A DNA stretch of 64,000 bases from Halioxenophilus aromaticivorans (GTDB lineage: Bacteria > Pseudomonadota > Gammaproteobacteria > Pseudomonadales > Cellvibrionaceae), in contig NZ_AP031496.1 of NCBI RefSeq assembly GCF_042850945.1, positions 1-64,000 of the forward strand, read 5' to 3'. This document shows, in pieces, positions 1 to 7,992 of this stretch (the stretch's first letter is position 1; the number at the start of each line of letters is the position of its first letter). Made by a program: the position numbers and the translations under genes. Below the pieces are notes generated by a model that worked only from the letters and a program-made list of their open reading frames with translations, was not told the origin of the DNA and searched no databases.

Positions 1-10
1 GGGCCCCATC

Positions 11-1798
11 TTGCCGCATTCAGTGTGGGAAAAATGCGTTTCAGCATTACAGAGTGAACTTCCCAGCCAGCACTTTAATACCTGGATTAAGCCGTTGGAG
101 GTGGATCCTAATCCGTCCTCTGGCGGTGAGTTGCGCCTGGTGGCTCCAAACCGATTCATCTTGGATTGGGTAAACAACAAGTACCTCACCCGCATAGAGC
201 GTTTGGTAAGCGAGTATAACCAAGGGCAGGTGCAATCCATTGGTATCAGCGTGCGGCCCAAGCAATCGCTAGCTGGTCGCCAACAACGCAGTGTTTCTAG
301 GCCGCTTAACGTAGGTGCCAGTTCAGCGCAGCCGGGGGCCGGTGGCTTTGGCAGTAGCCCCAACAACGCTTTTTTAAGCACTAATGGTAACAACAGTGGT
401 GGGCGCAATAACAATCGTAGCGCGCCGGTGTCTGCAGCGCAGCTGTTGGCCGGTGATCATTCTGCCAATTCGTCCCCCATGCCGAATGCCAATCGTTTTG
501 AAATTACCGGCGGCGAGCTAACTAACCGAACGTCATCCGGCGGCGATGATGATTGGGCGGATTTTGATTGGTCTGAAGTTCAGGGCGCTGGTGATTCGCC
601 CAGCAAGAATAATCAGGGGCCCAGTGCCGCGGCTCAATCTGTGCACAGTACGAATACCCTGAATAGTGCTGCACCGCCGGTTCGTAGCCTTGGTGGCATG
701 GGTTATGGCGCTGGAGCCGATTTGGGCTCCAGCCGGAGAGAGACACCGCGAGCCCAGGTTGAAGGAGCAATTAATCATGCTGGTGGTCTTAACACAACTT
801 TTACGTTTAAGAGTTTTGTTGAGGGTAAGTCCAACCAGTTAGGTTTGGCTGCTGCCCAGCAGGTGGCAGAGAACCCCGGCGGTGCCTACAACCCGTTGTT
901 TATCTACGGTGGTGTGGGCTTGGGTAAAACGCACTTGATGCACGCCGTGGGTAATGCCATACAGAATAGAAACCCCAACGCTAAAGTTATCTATTTGCAT
1001 TCCGAACGCTTTGTTGCCGATATGGTGAAGGCGCTGCAATTAAACGCCATTAACGATTTTAAACGCTACTACCGCTCCGTTGATGCCTTGCTTATTGATG
1101 ATATCCAATTTTTCTCTGGTAAAGAGCGCTCCCAAGAAGAGTTTTTCCATACCTTTAACGCGCTACTCGAAGGCGGTCAGCAAATTATTTTGACCTGTGA
1201 CCGTTACCCCAAAGAAATTAAAAATGTAGAAGAGCGATTGAAATCTCGCTTTGGTTGGGGGCTTACCGTTGCGGTTGAACCGCCGGAGCTGGAAACCCGA
1301 GTAGCGATTTTGATGAAAAAGGCGGTGTCCGTGAATATGGATCTGCCAAACGAAGCGGCCTTTTTTATTGCCCAACGCGTGCGCTCCAATGTGCGTGAGT
1401 TAGAAGGCGCGTTAAAAAGAGTGATTGCGCACTCGCATTTTACCCGCCGTCCCATTGATGTGCCCTTGGTGACCGAAGCGCTGAAAGACCTGCTTGCTTT
1501 GCAATCTAAGCAAGTCAGTATCGATAACATTCAACGTGTGGTCGCTGAATACTACAAAATCAAAGTTAGCGATCTACACTCTAAGCGTCGCAGCCGTTCT
1601 GTTGCGCGGCCACGCCAAGTAGCCATGGCCTTGGCGAAAGAGCTCACCAATCACAGCTTGCCTGAAATTGGTGAGGCCTTCGGTGGCCGTGACCACACCA
1701 CTGTGTTGCATGCCTGCCGAAAAATTAAAGAGCTCAAGGAGATCGACGGTGAAATGCAGACCGACGTGAAAAACCTGATGCGCTTGTTAACAACCTAA
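11..1798 (+). CDS. dnaA: Chromosomal replication initiator DnaA, unusually long linker
   Basis: DnaA binds DnaA boxes at oriC, melts the origin and helps load the replicative helicase. Domain I occupies about residues 1-82. The AAA+ domain has Walker A GGVGLGKTH near residue 300 and Walker B LLIDDIQF. The C-terminal DNA-binding domain carries the GGRDHTTVLHAC signature. The start is TTG at base 11: it places the conserved Trp at residue 6 as in Pseudomonas DnaA, and no in-frame ATG lies upstream within the window. The protein has 595 residues against roughly 450-515 in relatives. The excess is a Gly/Ser/Asn-rich linker (about residues 85-258) with an acidic patch DDDWADFDW. First gene of the dnaA-dnaN-recF-gyrB series. 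Function certain; the exact start could be disputed because only 10 upstream bases are visible. Confidence 0.97.
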   Translation: MPHSVWEKCVSALQSELPSQHFNTWIKPLEVDPNPSSGGELRLVAPNRFILDWVNNKYLTRIERLVSEYNQGQVQSIGISVRPKQSLAGRQQRSVSRPLNVGASSAQPGAGGFGSSPNNAFLSTNGNNSGGRNNNRSAPVSAAQLLAGDHSANSSPMPNANRFEITGGELTNRTSSGGDDDWADFDWSEVQGAGDSPSKNNQGPSAAAQSVHSTNTLNSAAPPVRSLGGMGYGAGADLGSSRRETPRAQVEGAINHAGGLNTTFTFKSFVEGKSNQLGLAAAQQVAENPGGAYNPLFIYGGVGLGKTHLMHAVGNAIQNRNPNAKVIYLHSERFVADMVKALQLNAINDFKRYYRSVDALLIDDIQFFSGKERSQEEFFHTFNALLEGGQQIILTCDRYPKEIKNVEERLKSRFGWGLTVAVEPPELETRVAILMKKAVSVNMDLPNEAAFFIAQRVRSNVRELEGALKRVIAHSHFTRRPIDVPLVTEALKDLLALQSKQVSIDNIQRVVAEYYKIKVSDLHSKRRSRSVARPRQVAMALAKELTNHSLPEIGEAFGGRDHTTVLHACRKIKELKEIDGEMQTDVKNLMRLLTT

Positions 1799-1886
1799 GG
1801 CCAGGAAATTAACTTACTAGTCCTGCAAACTTTCGTAAATATCTTCGAAACCGCCATAATCTCCAATCGTTACCGCTAATAGGGTT

Positions 1887-1915
1887 CTGACAAAGGCCCT
1901 ATGGTGAGGTAAAAT
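1887..1915 (+). promoter_or_regulatory. Putative sigma-70 promoter for dnaN
   Basis: CTGACA (1887-1892) and TAAAAT (1910-1915) are separated by exactly 17 bases. Each matches the sigma-70 consensus at 5 of 6 positions. The site lies about 50 bases before the dnaN start, within the 165-base dnaA-dnaN gap. No DnaA box was recognised in that gap. Inference from sequence only. Confidence 0.5.
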
Positions 1916-1963
1916 TGACTCGTTATTGATCCCCAATTTGCTGACATCGTTCGAGAATCTTCC

Positions 1964-3070
1964 ATGAAATTTACCCTAGCACGAGAGCAACTTTTAAAGC
2001 CATTACAACTGGTGGTAGGCGTTATTGAGAAACGCCAAACCATGCCGATCTTGGCCAATGTGTACATGGTGCTTAGGGATAATGAGTTGTCTTTAACCGG
2101 TACCGATATGGAAGTTGAAATGGTGGTGAGGGTACCATTGGACGGTGAGTTCGAAGACGGCGAAATTACGGTCCCAGCTAAAAAGCTCACCGACATCGTC
2201 CGCTCACTGTCTGAAGATAGCCAAATCAAGTTTGAGTTAAAAGACCAGCGCGTGGTGGTAAAAGCCGGCCGCAGCCGCTTTCAATTGTCCACTCTGCCCG
2301 CCAGTGATTACCCGGCCACAGAGCAGGGCGACAAAGACATAGTGTTCTCCGTTACCAAGGGCGGAGTGAAAAGGTTAATCGACCGTACGGCCTTTGCTAT
2401 GGCGCAACAAGATGTGCGCTATTATTTAAACGGCATGTTGTGCGAAGTGGCTCCGTCACATTTCCGCTCTGTTGCCACAGATGGCCACCGTTTGGCGCTG
2501 TGCGATTTAAAAGAAGTGTCCATTCCCGTTGCTGAAAAGCAGCTTGCTATTGTTCCGCGTAAGGGCATTATGGAACTGGCTCGGTTGTTGGACGACTCTG
2601 CCGAGCTGGTGGAGATTGCTTTGGGTGCGACTCATATCCAAGTTCGTTCCGATGTCTTCACCTTCACTTCTAAGCTGATCGACGGCAAATTCCCAGAGTA
2701 CGAGCGCGTACTGCCTAAGGGCGGAGACAAGGTTTTGTTTGGCGCTAAATCCGATCTGAAACAAGCTTTTGCTCGTGCGGCTATTCTATCCAACGAAAAA
2801 TACCGCGGGGTGCGCCTGCTGCTGAGCCAGGGCTTGCTAACCATTGTTGCCAATAACCCAGAGCAAGAAGAAGCCACAGAAGAAGTCCTAGTAGATTACG
2901 ATGGTGAAGAAATGGAGATCGGCTTTAATGTAAGCTACTTACAAGACGTGGCCAATGTTATCGACGCCGATTCTTTGAAGCTCACGCTGTCTAACGCCAA
3001 CGCCAGTGTACTGATTGAGGAGCCCAATGGTGGCGACTCCATGTATGTTGTTATGCCAATGCGTATGTAG
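1964..3070 (+). CDS. dnaN: DNA polymerase III beta subunit (sliding clamp)
   Basis: The beta clamp is a ring-shaped dimer that tethers DNA polymerase III and other replication and repair proteins to DNA. The 368-residue product matches the usual length (about 366-368). It starts MKFTLAREQLLKPLQLV and ends MYVVMPMRM, both typical of gammaproteobacterial clamps. Its place directly after dnaA and before recF is the standard origin arrangement. A separate promoter is plausible in the 165-base gap upstream. Nothing unusual seen. Confidence 0.98.
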   Translation: MKFTLAREQLLKPLQLVVGVIEKRQTMPILANVYMVLRDNELSLTGTDMEVEMVVRVPLDGEFEDGEITVPAKKLTDIVRSLSEDSQIKFELKDQRVVVKAGRSRFQLSTLPASDYPATEQGDKDIVFSVTKGGVKRLIDRTAFAMAQQDVRYYLNGMLCEVAPSHFRSVATDGHRLALCDLKEVSIPVAEKQLAIVPRKGIMELARLLDDSAELVEIALGATHIQVRSDVFTFTSKLIDGKFPEYERVLPKGGDKVLFGAKSDLKQAFARAAILSNEKYRGVRLLLSQGLLTIVANNPEQEEATEEVLVDYDGEEMEIGFNVSYLQDVANVIDADSLKLTLSNANASVLIEEPNGGDSMYVVMPMRM

Positions 3071-3107
3071 CATTGGGCTGTAGCCGTCCCACTAACGAGA
3101 CTTCCTT

Positions 3108-4199
3108 TTGATTTTAGATCGCTTGGTAGTACAGAATTTTCGTAATATCGAGAGCGCTGATCTTAAGGTAAACCCACAAGCAAACGTCATCTACGGTGCC
3201 AACGGTAGCGGAAAAACCTCAGTTCTAGAGGCAATTTCGCTCCTGGCCCACGGTAAATCCTTCCGTTCCCACCTGTCCACGCCGCTTGTGAAACACGGGC
3301 AAAGTTCCACTGTGTTGTTCTCAACTCTAATTGATCCAGTTACTGGTACTGCAATACCCGTTGGGATAGAAAAGCACCTGCGCAAGGGTACTAATATTAG
3401 AATAAATAAATCCAATGCCAAAAGCACCTCCGAGCTAGCCCGATTGCTCCCGTTTTTGGTGGTGGATGGTGCAGCTTTCACCGTTATCGATGGTGCTTCT
3501 AAGTATCGTCGAAAGATTTTGGATTGGTTGGTGTTTCACGTGGAACCAAGGTTTCACCGGGCTTGGTTAGGATATCAGACAGCGTTAAAGCAGCGTAATG
3601 CGTTACTCAGACGTGGTATACTTAGCGGCCACGAATTTGATATATGGGGCCAGCAGTGCGTCGAATACGGTGATTTGGTAACGCACCTTAGGATGCAGTG
3701 GTTTAGCCGCTTACAGGCCGAATTAGAGGGACTCTGGGCCGATTTGGGGTTATCTATCAATCTCTCGTTTCACAAGGGTTGGAAAGAACCATTGTCTTTA
3801 AATGACGCCTTCATTGAATATCACGAAGGCGATTGTCAGCGGCAGACTACACGTAATGGCCCCCACAGAGCTGACCTTCTTCTTAACTGTGACGAAGGGA
3901 AGGTAGCGGAAGTCTTCTCCCGAGGGCAAAAAAAGACTGCAATCCTAGCGCTGTATTTGGCCGTGGTTAGCCAATTTATCAAAGCTAACAACAGCAAGCC
4001 GGTGATTGCTCTGGATGATCTCCCAGCAGAGCTTGATAAGAATCATATTCAGTCGGTACTAGCGGTGTTGCTTGAGAGAGCGCACCAGGTGTTTATCACC
4101 ACCATTAACAAAGAGCAGGTTCTTGAACTACTGCCTGCAGATATACAACTGTCTGTGTTTCACGTGGAACACGGCCGCATAACACAAGAATCAATCTAA
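3108..4199 (+). CDS. recF: DNA replication and repair protein RecF
   Basis: RecF is an SMC-like ATPase that works with RecO and RecR to load RecA at gapped DNA. Visible features are an N-terminal ILDRLVVQNFRN, Walker A GANGSGKTS near residue 30, the ABC-type signature FSRGQKK and the Walker B region VIALDDLPAELD. The length of 363 residues is normal. The start is TTG (3108-3110), because the N-terminus aligns with the family and no ATG is available there; upstream lies the purine-rich ACGAGA. It sits 37 bases after dnaN and 32 bases before gyrB, so cotranscription is likely. Confidence 0.97.
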   Translation: MILDRLVVQNFRNIESADLKVNPQANVIYGANGSGKTSVLEAISLLAHGKSFRSHLSTPLVKHGQSSTVLFSTLIDPVTGTAIPVGIEKHLRKGTNIRINKSNAKSTSELARLLPFLVVDGAAFTVIDGASKYRRKILDWLVFHVEPRFHRAWLGYQTALKQRNALLRRGILSGHEFDIWGQQCVEYGDLVTHLRMQWFSRLQAELEGLWADLGLSINLSFHKGWKEPLSLNDAFIEYHEGDCQRQTTRNGPHRADLLLNCDEGKVAEVFSRGQKKTAILALYLAVVSQFIKANNSKPVIALDDLPAELDKNHIQSVLAVLLERAHQVFITTINKEQVLELLPADIQLSVFHVEHGRITQESI

Positions 4200-4231
4200 T
4201 AACGTCCGACTTATAGTCTTCGGAGCATTTT

Positions 4232-6649
4232 ATGTCAGATGAGCAAAACTACAATTCCGATAGCATCAAGGTGTTAAAGGGCCTAGATGCTGTGCGCAAG
4301 CGCCCCGGCATGTATATCGGAGATACCGACGATGGCACGGGTCTACACCACATGGTATTCGAAATTGTAGATAATTCTATCGATGAGGCCCTGGCTGGCC
4401 ATTGTTCGGAAGTTAAAGTTACCATCCACACCGATGAATCCGTGACCGTGAGCGATAACGGCCGTGGCATACCGACAGAGATGCACGAAGAAGGTGTTTC
4501 CGCTGCCGAGGTTATTATGACCGTACTTCATGCAGGTGGAAAATTTGATGACAATACCTACAAGGTCTCTGGCGGCCTACACGGTGTGGGTGTATCCGTA
4601 GTTAACGCTCTATCCGAAACCTTAAAGCTGACAATACGACGTGAAGGTAAGATACACGAGCAAGTGTACAAGCACGGTGTACCGGAAGCCCCGTTGGCCG
4701 TGGTGGGGGAGAGTGAAACTACCGGAACCATGGTGCACTTCAAGCCTTCGGACAAGACCTTTACTAATATCGAATTCCATTTTGACTACCTAGCCAAGCG
4801 CCTACGCGAGCTGTCGTTCCTCAATGCCGGTGTGCGCATTGTGTTGGCGGATGACCGTAGCGGCGAAAAAGAAGTATTCGAATACGAAGGTGGCCTTAAA
4901 GCTTTTGTTGAGCACCTTAATCAAGCGAAAACGCCCATTAACAATGTGTTGCACTTTAACAACCAGCGGGAAGACGGCATTAGTGTTGAAGTGGCTTTAC
5001 AGTGGAACGATGGCTTCCAAGAGAACTTATTCTGTTACACCAATAACATTCCTCAGCGCGATGGAGGTACCCATTTAGCGGGCTTTAGAGCAGCGTTAAC
5101 CCGCGGTCTTAATGGTTACATCGAAGCCGAAGGCTTTGCTAAGAAGCAAAAGGTGAATACCACAGGCGACGATGCTCGTGAGGGTATCACCGCAATTATA
5201 TCGGTCAAAGTACCAGATCCTAAATTCTCCTCTCAGACTAAAGATAAGTTGGTTTCTTCTGAGGTCAAGTCCGCTGTGGAACAGGAGATGGCTTCAGCCT
5301 TTAGTGAATACCTGCTAGAAAACCCCGGCGACGCCAAAGCCATTGTCTCTAAGATGATAGACGCCGCCCGGGCTCGTGAGGCAGCCCGTAAGGCAAGGGA
5401 GATGACCCGACGTAAGGGGGCCCTGGATATTGCTGGTCTGCCGGGTAAGCTGGCAGACTGCCAGGAAAAAGACCCTGCGTTATCTGAAATATACCTGGTG
5501 GAGGGTGACTCCGCTGGGGGATCTGCAAAGCAGGGCAGGGACAGACGTACTCAAGCTATTCTGCCGTTGAAGGGTAAGATTCTGAACGTAGAAAAGGCCC
5601 GCTTTGACAAAATGCTATCCTCCGCTGAGGTGGGCACCTTAATCACGGCGCTAGGTTGCGGTATTGGTACCTCGGAATTCAGCGCAGACAAGCTGCGCTA
5701 CCACTACATCATCATTATGACCGACGCCGACGTGGATGGATCGCACATCCGTACCTTGCTGTTAACTTTCTTCTTCCGCCACATGCGTGAGTTGATTGAG
5801 CGTGGTCATGTGTACATCGCCCAGCCGCCGCTTTATAAAATTGCCAAAGGTAAGTTCGAGGAGTACCTGAAAGACGACGATGCACTCACCGCATTCCTAT
5901 TGCGTGCCGCTATGGAAGGTGCCGCACTGCACGTCAATGCCGATGCACCGCCTATGCAAGGGGCTGCGTTAGAGAGCCTAATCACCGAGTACCGCGCGGT
6001 TATGGCCACCATCCAGCGCCTAAATAAGATCTACCCGCCAGAAGTACTGGAGCAAATGATTTACCACGAGCATCTCAGCGTTGAGGATTTAGCCGATCAG
6101 TCTAAGGTGAGTGAGTGGTGCAGTAAATTGGAAGGCACTCTACTGGGTGAATCTCGTTCGGGTGATGCCTCTTACGTATTGGTGGCCAGGGAAGATACGG
6201 AGCGCAGCCTGTATGTGCCCAGGCTCACAGTAACTACACACGGCATTGCCAGCGACTACACCTTTGAGCACAGCTTCTTCAACAGTGGTGAATACCGCTC
6301 TATTGCTGAGCTAGGTGATAAACTGAGCGACTTATTAGAAGAGGACGCCTTTGTGGCCCGTGGAGAGAAACAGGAGCCGGTTACGTCCTTTAAAGATGCC
6401 TTGGATTGGTTAATGACGGACTCTAAACGCGGCTACGCCATACAACGCTACAAAGGTTTAGGCGAAATGAACCCAGACCAGCTATGGGAAACTACCATGG
6501 ACCCAGACTCACGCCGCATGCTGCAAGTAACTATCGAAGATGCCATTGGTGCTGACCAAATGTTCGCCACGCTAATGGGCGACCAGGTAGAACCCCGAAG
6601 AGACTTTATCGAAACCAATGCCCTGTCGGTGGCCAACCTCGATATCTAA
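4232..6649 (+). CDS. gyrB: DNA gyrase subunit B
   Basis: GyrB is the ATPase subunit of gyrase, which introduces negative supercoils. The 805 residues fit the long gram-negative type with an insert in the Toprim region. Visible are the GHKL ATPase motifs (EIVDNSIDEAL, DNGRGIP, GGLHGVGVSVVNALS), the Toprim motifs (YLVEGDSAGG and MTDADVDGSHI) and the C-terminal IQRYKGLGEMNPDQLW. It is the last gene of the origin operon and is followed by a strong hairpin terminator. Confidence 0.98.
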   Translation: MSDEQNYNSDSIKVLKGLDAVRKRPGMYIGDTDDGTGLHHMVFEIVDNSIDEALAGHCSEVKVTIHTDESVTVSDNGRGIPTEMHEEGVSAAEVIMTVLHAGGKFDDNTYKVSGGLHGVGVSVVNALSETLKLTIRREGKIHEQVYKHGVPEAPLAVVGESETTGTMVHFKPSDKTFTNIEFHFDYLAKRLRELSFLNAGVRIVLADDRSGEKEVFEYEGGLKAFVEHLNQAKTPINNVLHFNNQREDGISVEVALQWNDGFQENLFCYTNNIPQRDGGTHLAGFRAALTRGLNGYIEAEGFAKKQKVNTTGDDAREGITAIISVKVPDPKFSSQTKDKLVSSEVKSAVEQEMASAFSEYLLENPGDAKAIVSKMIDAARAREAARKAREMTRRKGALDIAGLPGKLADCQEKDPALSEIYLVEGDSAGGSAKQGRDRRTQAILPLKGKILNVEKARFDKMLSSAEVGTLITALGCGIGTSEFSADKLRYHYIIIMTDADVDGSHIRTLLLTFFFRHMRELIERGHVYIAQPPLYKIAKGKFEEYLKDDDALTAFLLRAAMEGAALHVNADAPPMQGAALESLITEYRAVMATIQRLNKIYPPEVLEQMIYHEHLSVEDLADQSKVSEWCSKLEGTLLGESRSGDASYVLVAREDTERSLYVPRLTVTTHGIASDYTFEHSFFNSGEYRSIAELGDKLSDLLEEDAFVARGEKQEPVTSFKDALDWLMTDSKRGYAIQRYKGLGEMNPDQLWETTMDPDSRRMLQVTIEDAIGADQMFATLMGDQVEPRRDFIETNALSVANLDI

Positions 6650-6682
6650 AAGGACCTGGCCTGTTTTTATTGACTAAACGTG

Positions 6683-6724
6683 AAATACCCCGTGTTCTTC
6701 ATAGGCACCGCGGGGTATTTTTTT
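6683..6724 (+). terminator. Rho-independent terminator after gyrB
   Basis: A perfect 10-base stem, AAATACCCCG (6683-6692) and CGGGGTATTT (6711-6720), encloses an 18-base loop. The stem runs straight into a T tract (6718-6724). It lies 34 bases past the gyrB stop, between gyrB and the convergent mdaB-like gene, so it may also limit read-through from the other side. Confidence 0.85.
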
Positions 6725-6754
6725 GCTTCTAAAAGCCTCAAATGAACGGTGTGG

Positions 6755-7354
6755 TTAGGTTAAACACGGTTCAAAATTCTGTTCCAAATGCGCCACAAAC
6801 CGCACCAGATCACTCTCGGTGGTAGGGTTCTTCATTACGTCGTAGCAAACAAAAGTCTCCATCCCCTCCATAGCGAAGAAGCGGAAGTTCATATGCAGTG
6901 GGAAAAACAAATCGTCTACGCTCTTACCTTGAAACAAATACTCTCTGGGGTTGTTAAAGGCTTGCTTGGGAGCGTTAAACGTCAGCGACAGCATGTATTT
7001 TTTACCGTGTAGGCTACCACCGGTACCATAACCCAGGGCAGGGGCTTTGCTGCTGCGGCCGTCGCCATTGCACAGCTCGCCACCCATGCCGGCGGTATAT
7101 ACGTCATCCATATACTTTTTAAAGGTCCAGGGCACGTCCATCCAATTTACAGGCGTTTGCACTAGGATCACATCCGCCCAGAGGTGGTTTTGCACCTGCT
7201 CATTGGCATCCCAGGGCTCATCCACAACCACTAACCGCGTGGCATGACCCCTAGATTCCAATACCTCAACGGCCCTGGCTGCCAGTGCAGCGTTGAGTTC
7301 GCCCTTAGAAAAACTGTAATAATGATGGGCATTAATGATTAAAATATTACTCAT
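6755..7354 (-). CDS. mdaB: MdaB-type NAD(P)H quinone oxidoreductase
   Basis: The product is a 199-residue flavodoxin-fold protein of the MdaB (modulator of drug activity B) family. These cytoplasmic FAD enzymes make two-electron reductions of quinones. Visible are ILIINAHH at the N-terminus, TPVNWMDVPWTFKKYMDDVY, and the glycine-rich segment LGYGTGGSLHGKKYMLSLT. Length and motifs match the family, which is close to E. coli MdaB. It is divergent from an HxlR-type regulator, with candidate operators in the shared intergenic region. This is a common layout for redox- or electrophile-responsive quinone reductases; the inducer is inferred, not seen. Confidence 0.88.
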   Translation of the reverse strand: MSNILIINAHHYYSFSKGELNAALAARAVEVLESRGHATRLVVVDEPWDANEQVQNHLWADVILVQTPVNWMDVPWTFKKYMDDVYTAGMGGELCNGDGRSSKAPALGYGTGGSLHGKKYMLSLTFNAPKQAFNNPREYLFQGKSVDDLFFPLHMNFRFFAMEGMETFVCYDVMKNPTTESDLVRFVAHLEQNFEPCLT

Positions 7355-7428
7355 AATATTTGGTATCCGGGTATGAGAAAGGCCTAGTTAGGCCGTTGTT
7401 TAGTGAGGAACACTGTTTGGTGATATAG

Positions 7429-7480
7429 GTATATTCTGGTAACCTAGGTTATTTAGTCAACCAGTATACTTTTGGTAACC
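7429..7480. promoter_or_regulatory. Candidate HxlR-type operator (direct repeats plus palindrome)
   Basis: The gap between the divergent mdaB and hxlR-type genes holds two similar copies: GTATATTCTGGTAACC (7429-7444) and GTATACTTTTGGTAACC (7464-7480), 35 bases apart. The first copy runs into a perfect 12-base palindrome TAACCTAGGTTA (7440-7451). Paired sites are expected for a dimeric winged-helix regulator that controls both divergent promoters. The assignment to the adjacent regulator is inference. Confidence 0.55.
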
Positions 7481-7503
7481 ACAAGAGTGTTGGTGGGTAA
7501 TTT

Positions 7504-7866
7504 ATGAAAAACGAAGAAAAATCAGAGCGTTACAGAGAGAAAAAAAATTTAGAAACTTGCCTCGAGCCCTGCTCAATTGAAAAGGGCATGCGCATTTTGG
7601 GGGGTAAATGGACCGGCTCCATTATTTACCACCTAAAAGATGGACCAATACGGTTTAACGACCTAACCCGAGCACTGGGCGGCGCCAGCAAGAAAATCAT
7701 TGATCAACGGCTAAAGGAGCTGGAAGCCAGGCACATGGTAAAACGGACGGTGATCAGTGAGCGGCCCATCGCAGTGACCTATGCGCTGACGGACACCGGC
7801 GCCAGCGCATTGGACTGCCTGGAGGCATTGCGGGCATGGTCGGAATCCGTGCACGGGCCGGCGTAG
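7504..7866 (+). CDS. HxlR-family transcriptional regulator
   Basis: A 120-residue winged helix-turn-helix protein. The family pattern C-x-x-x-x-x-x-x-x-x-I-G-G-K-W appears as LEPCSIEKGMRILGGKWTGSI, followed by GPIRFNDLTRALGG, ISERPIAVTYALTDTG and a short C-terminal dimerisation helix. HxlR-type proteins often respond to aldehydes, quinones or oxidative signals, and several use an N-terminal cysteine. Cys residues lie near positions 19 and 23 here. It is divergent from mdaB across about 150 bases that hold repeated candidate operators, so mdaB is the likely target. Confidence 0.9.
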   Translation: MKNEEKSERYREKKNLETCLEPCSIEKGMRILGGKWTGSIIYHLKDGPIRFNDLTRALGGASKKIIDQRLKELEARHMVKRTVISERPIAVTYALTDTGASALDCLEALRAWSESVHGPA

Positions 7867-7992
7867 ATGCTGGCTGTAATACATAGGCTTTAGTACTTAG
7901 GCTGTAGTAATTACCGGCCATAGGTGAGACTATTTTCGAGCACTAACACAAGATCATAAAATAACCGAAAAATGGCGCTTCAAGGATGGGCT

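Noticed and set aside
1799..1963. oriC in the dnaA-dnaN gap
   Set aside because: No TTATCCACA-like boxes or AT-rich repeats were found there; the origin is more likely left of base 1.
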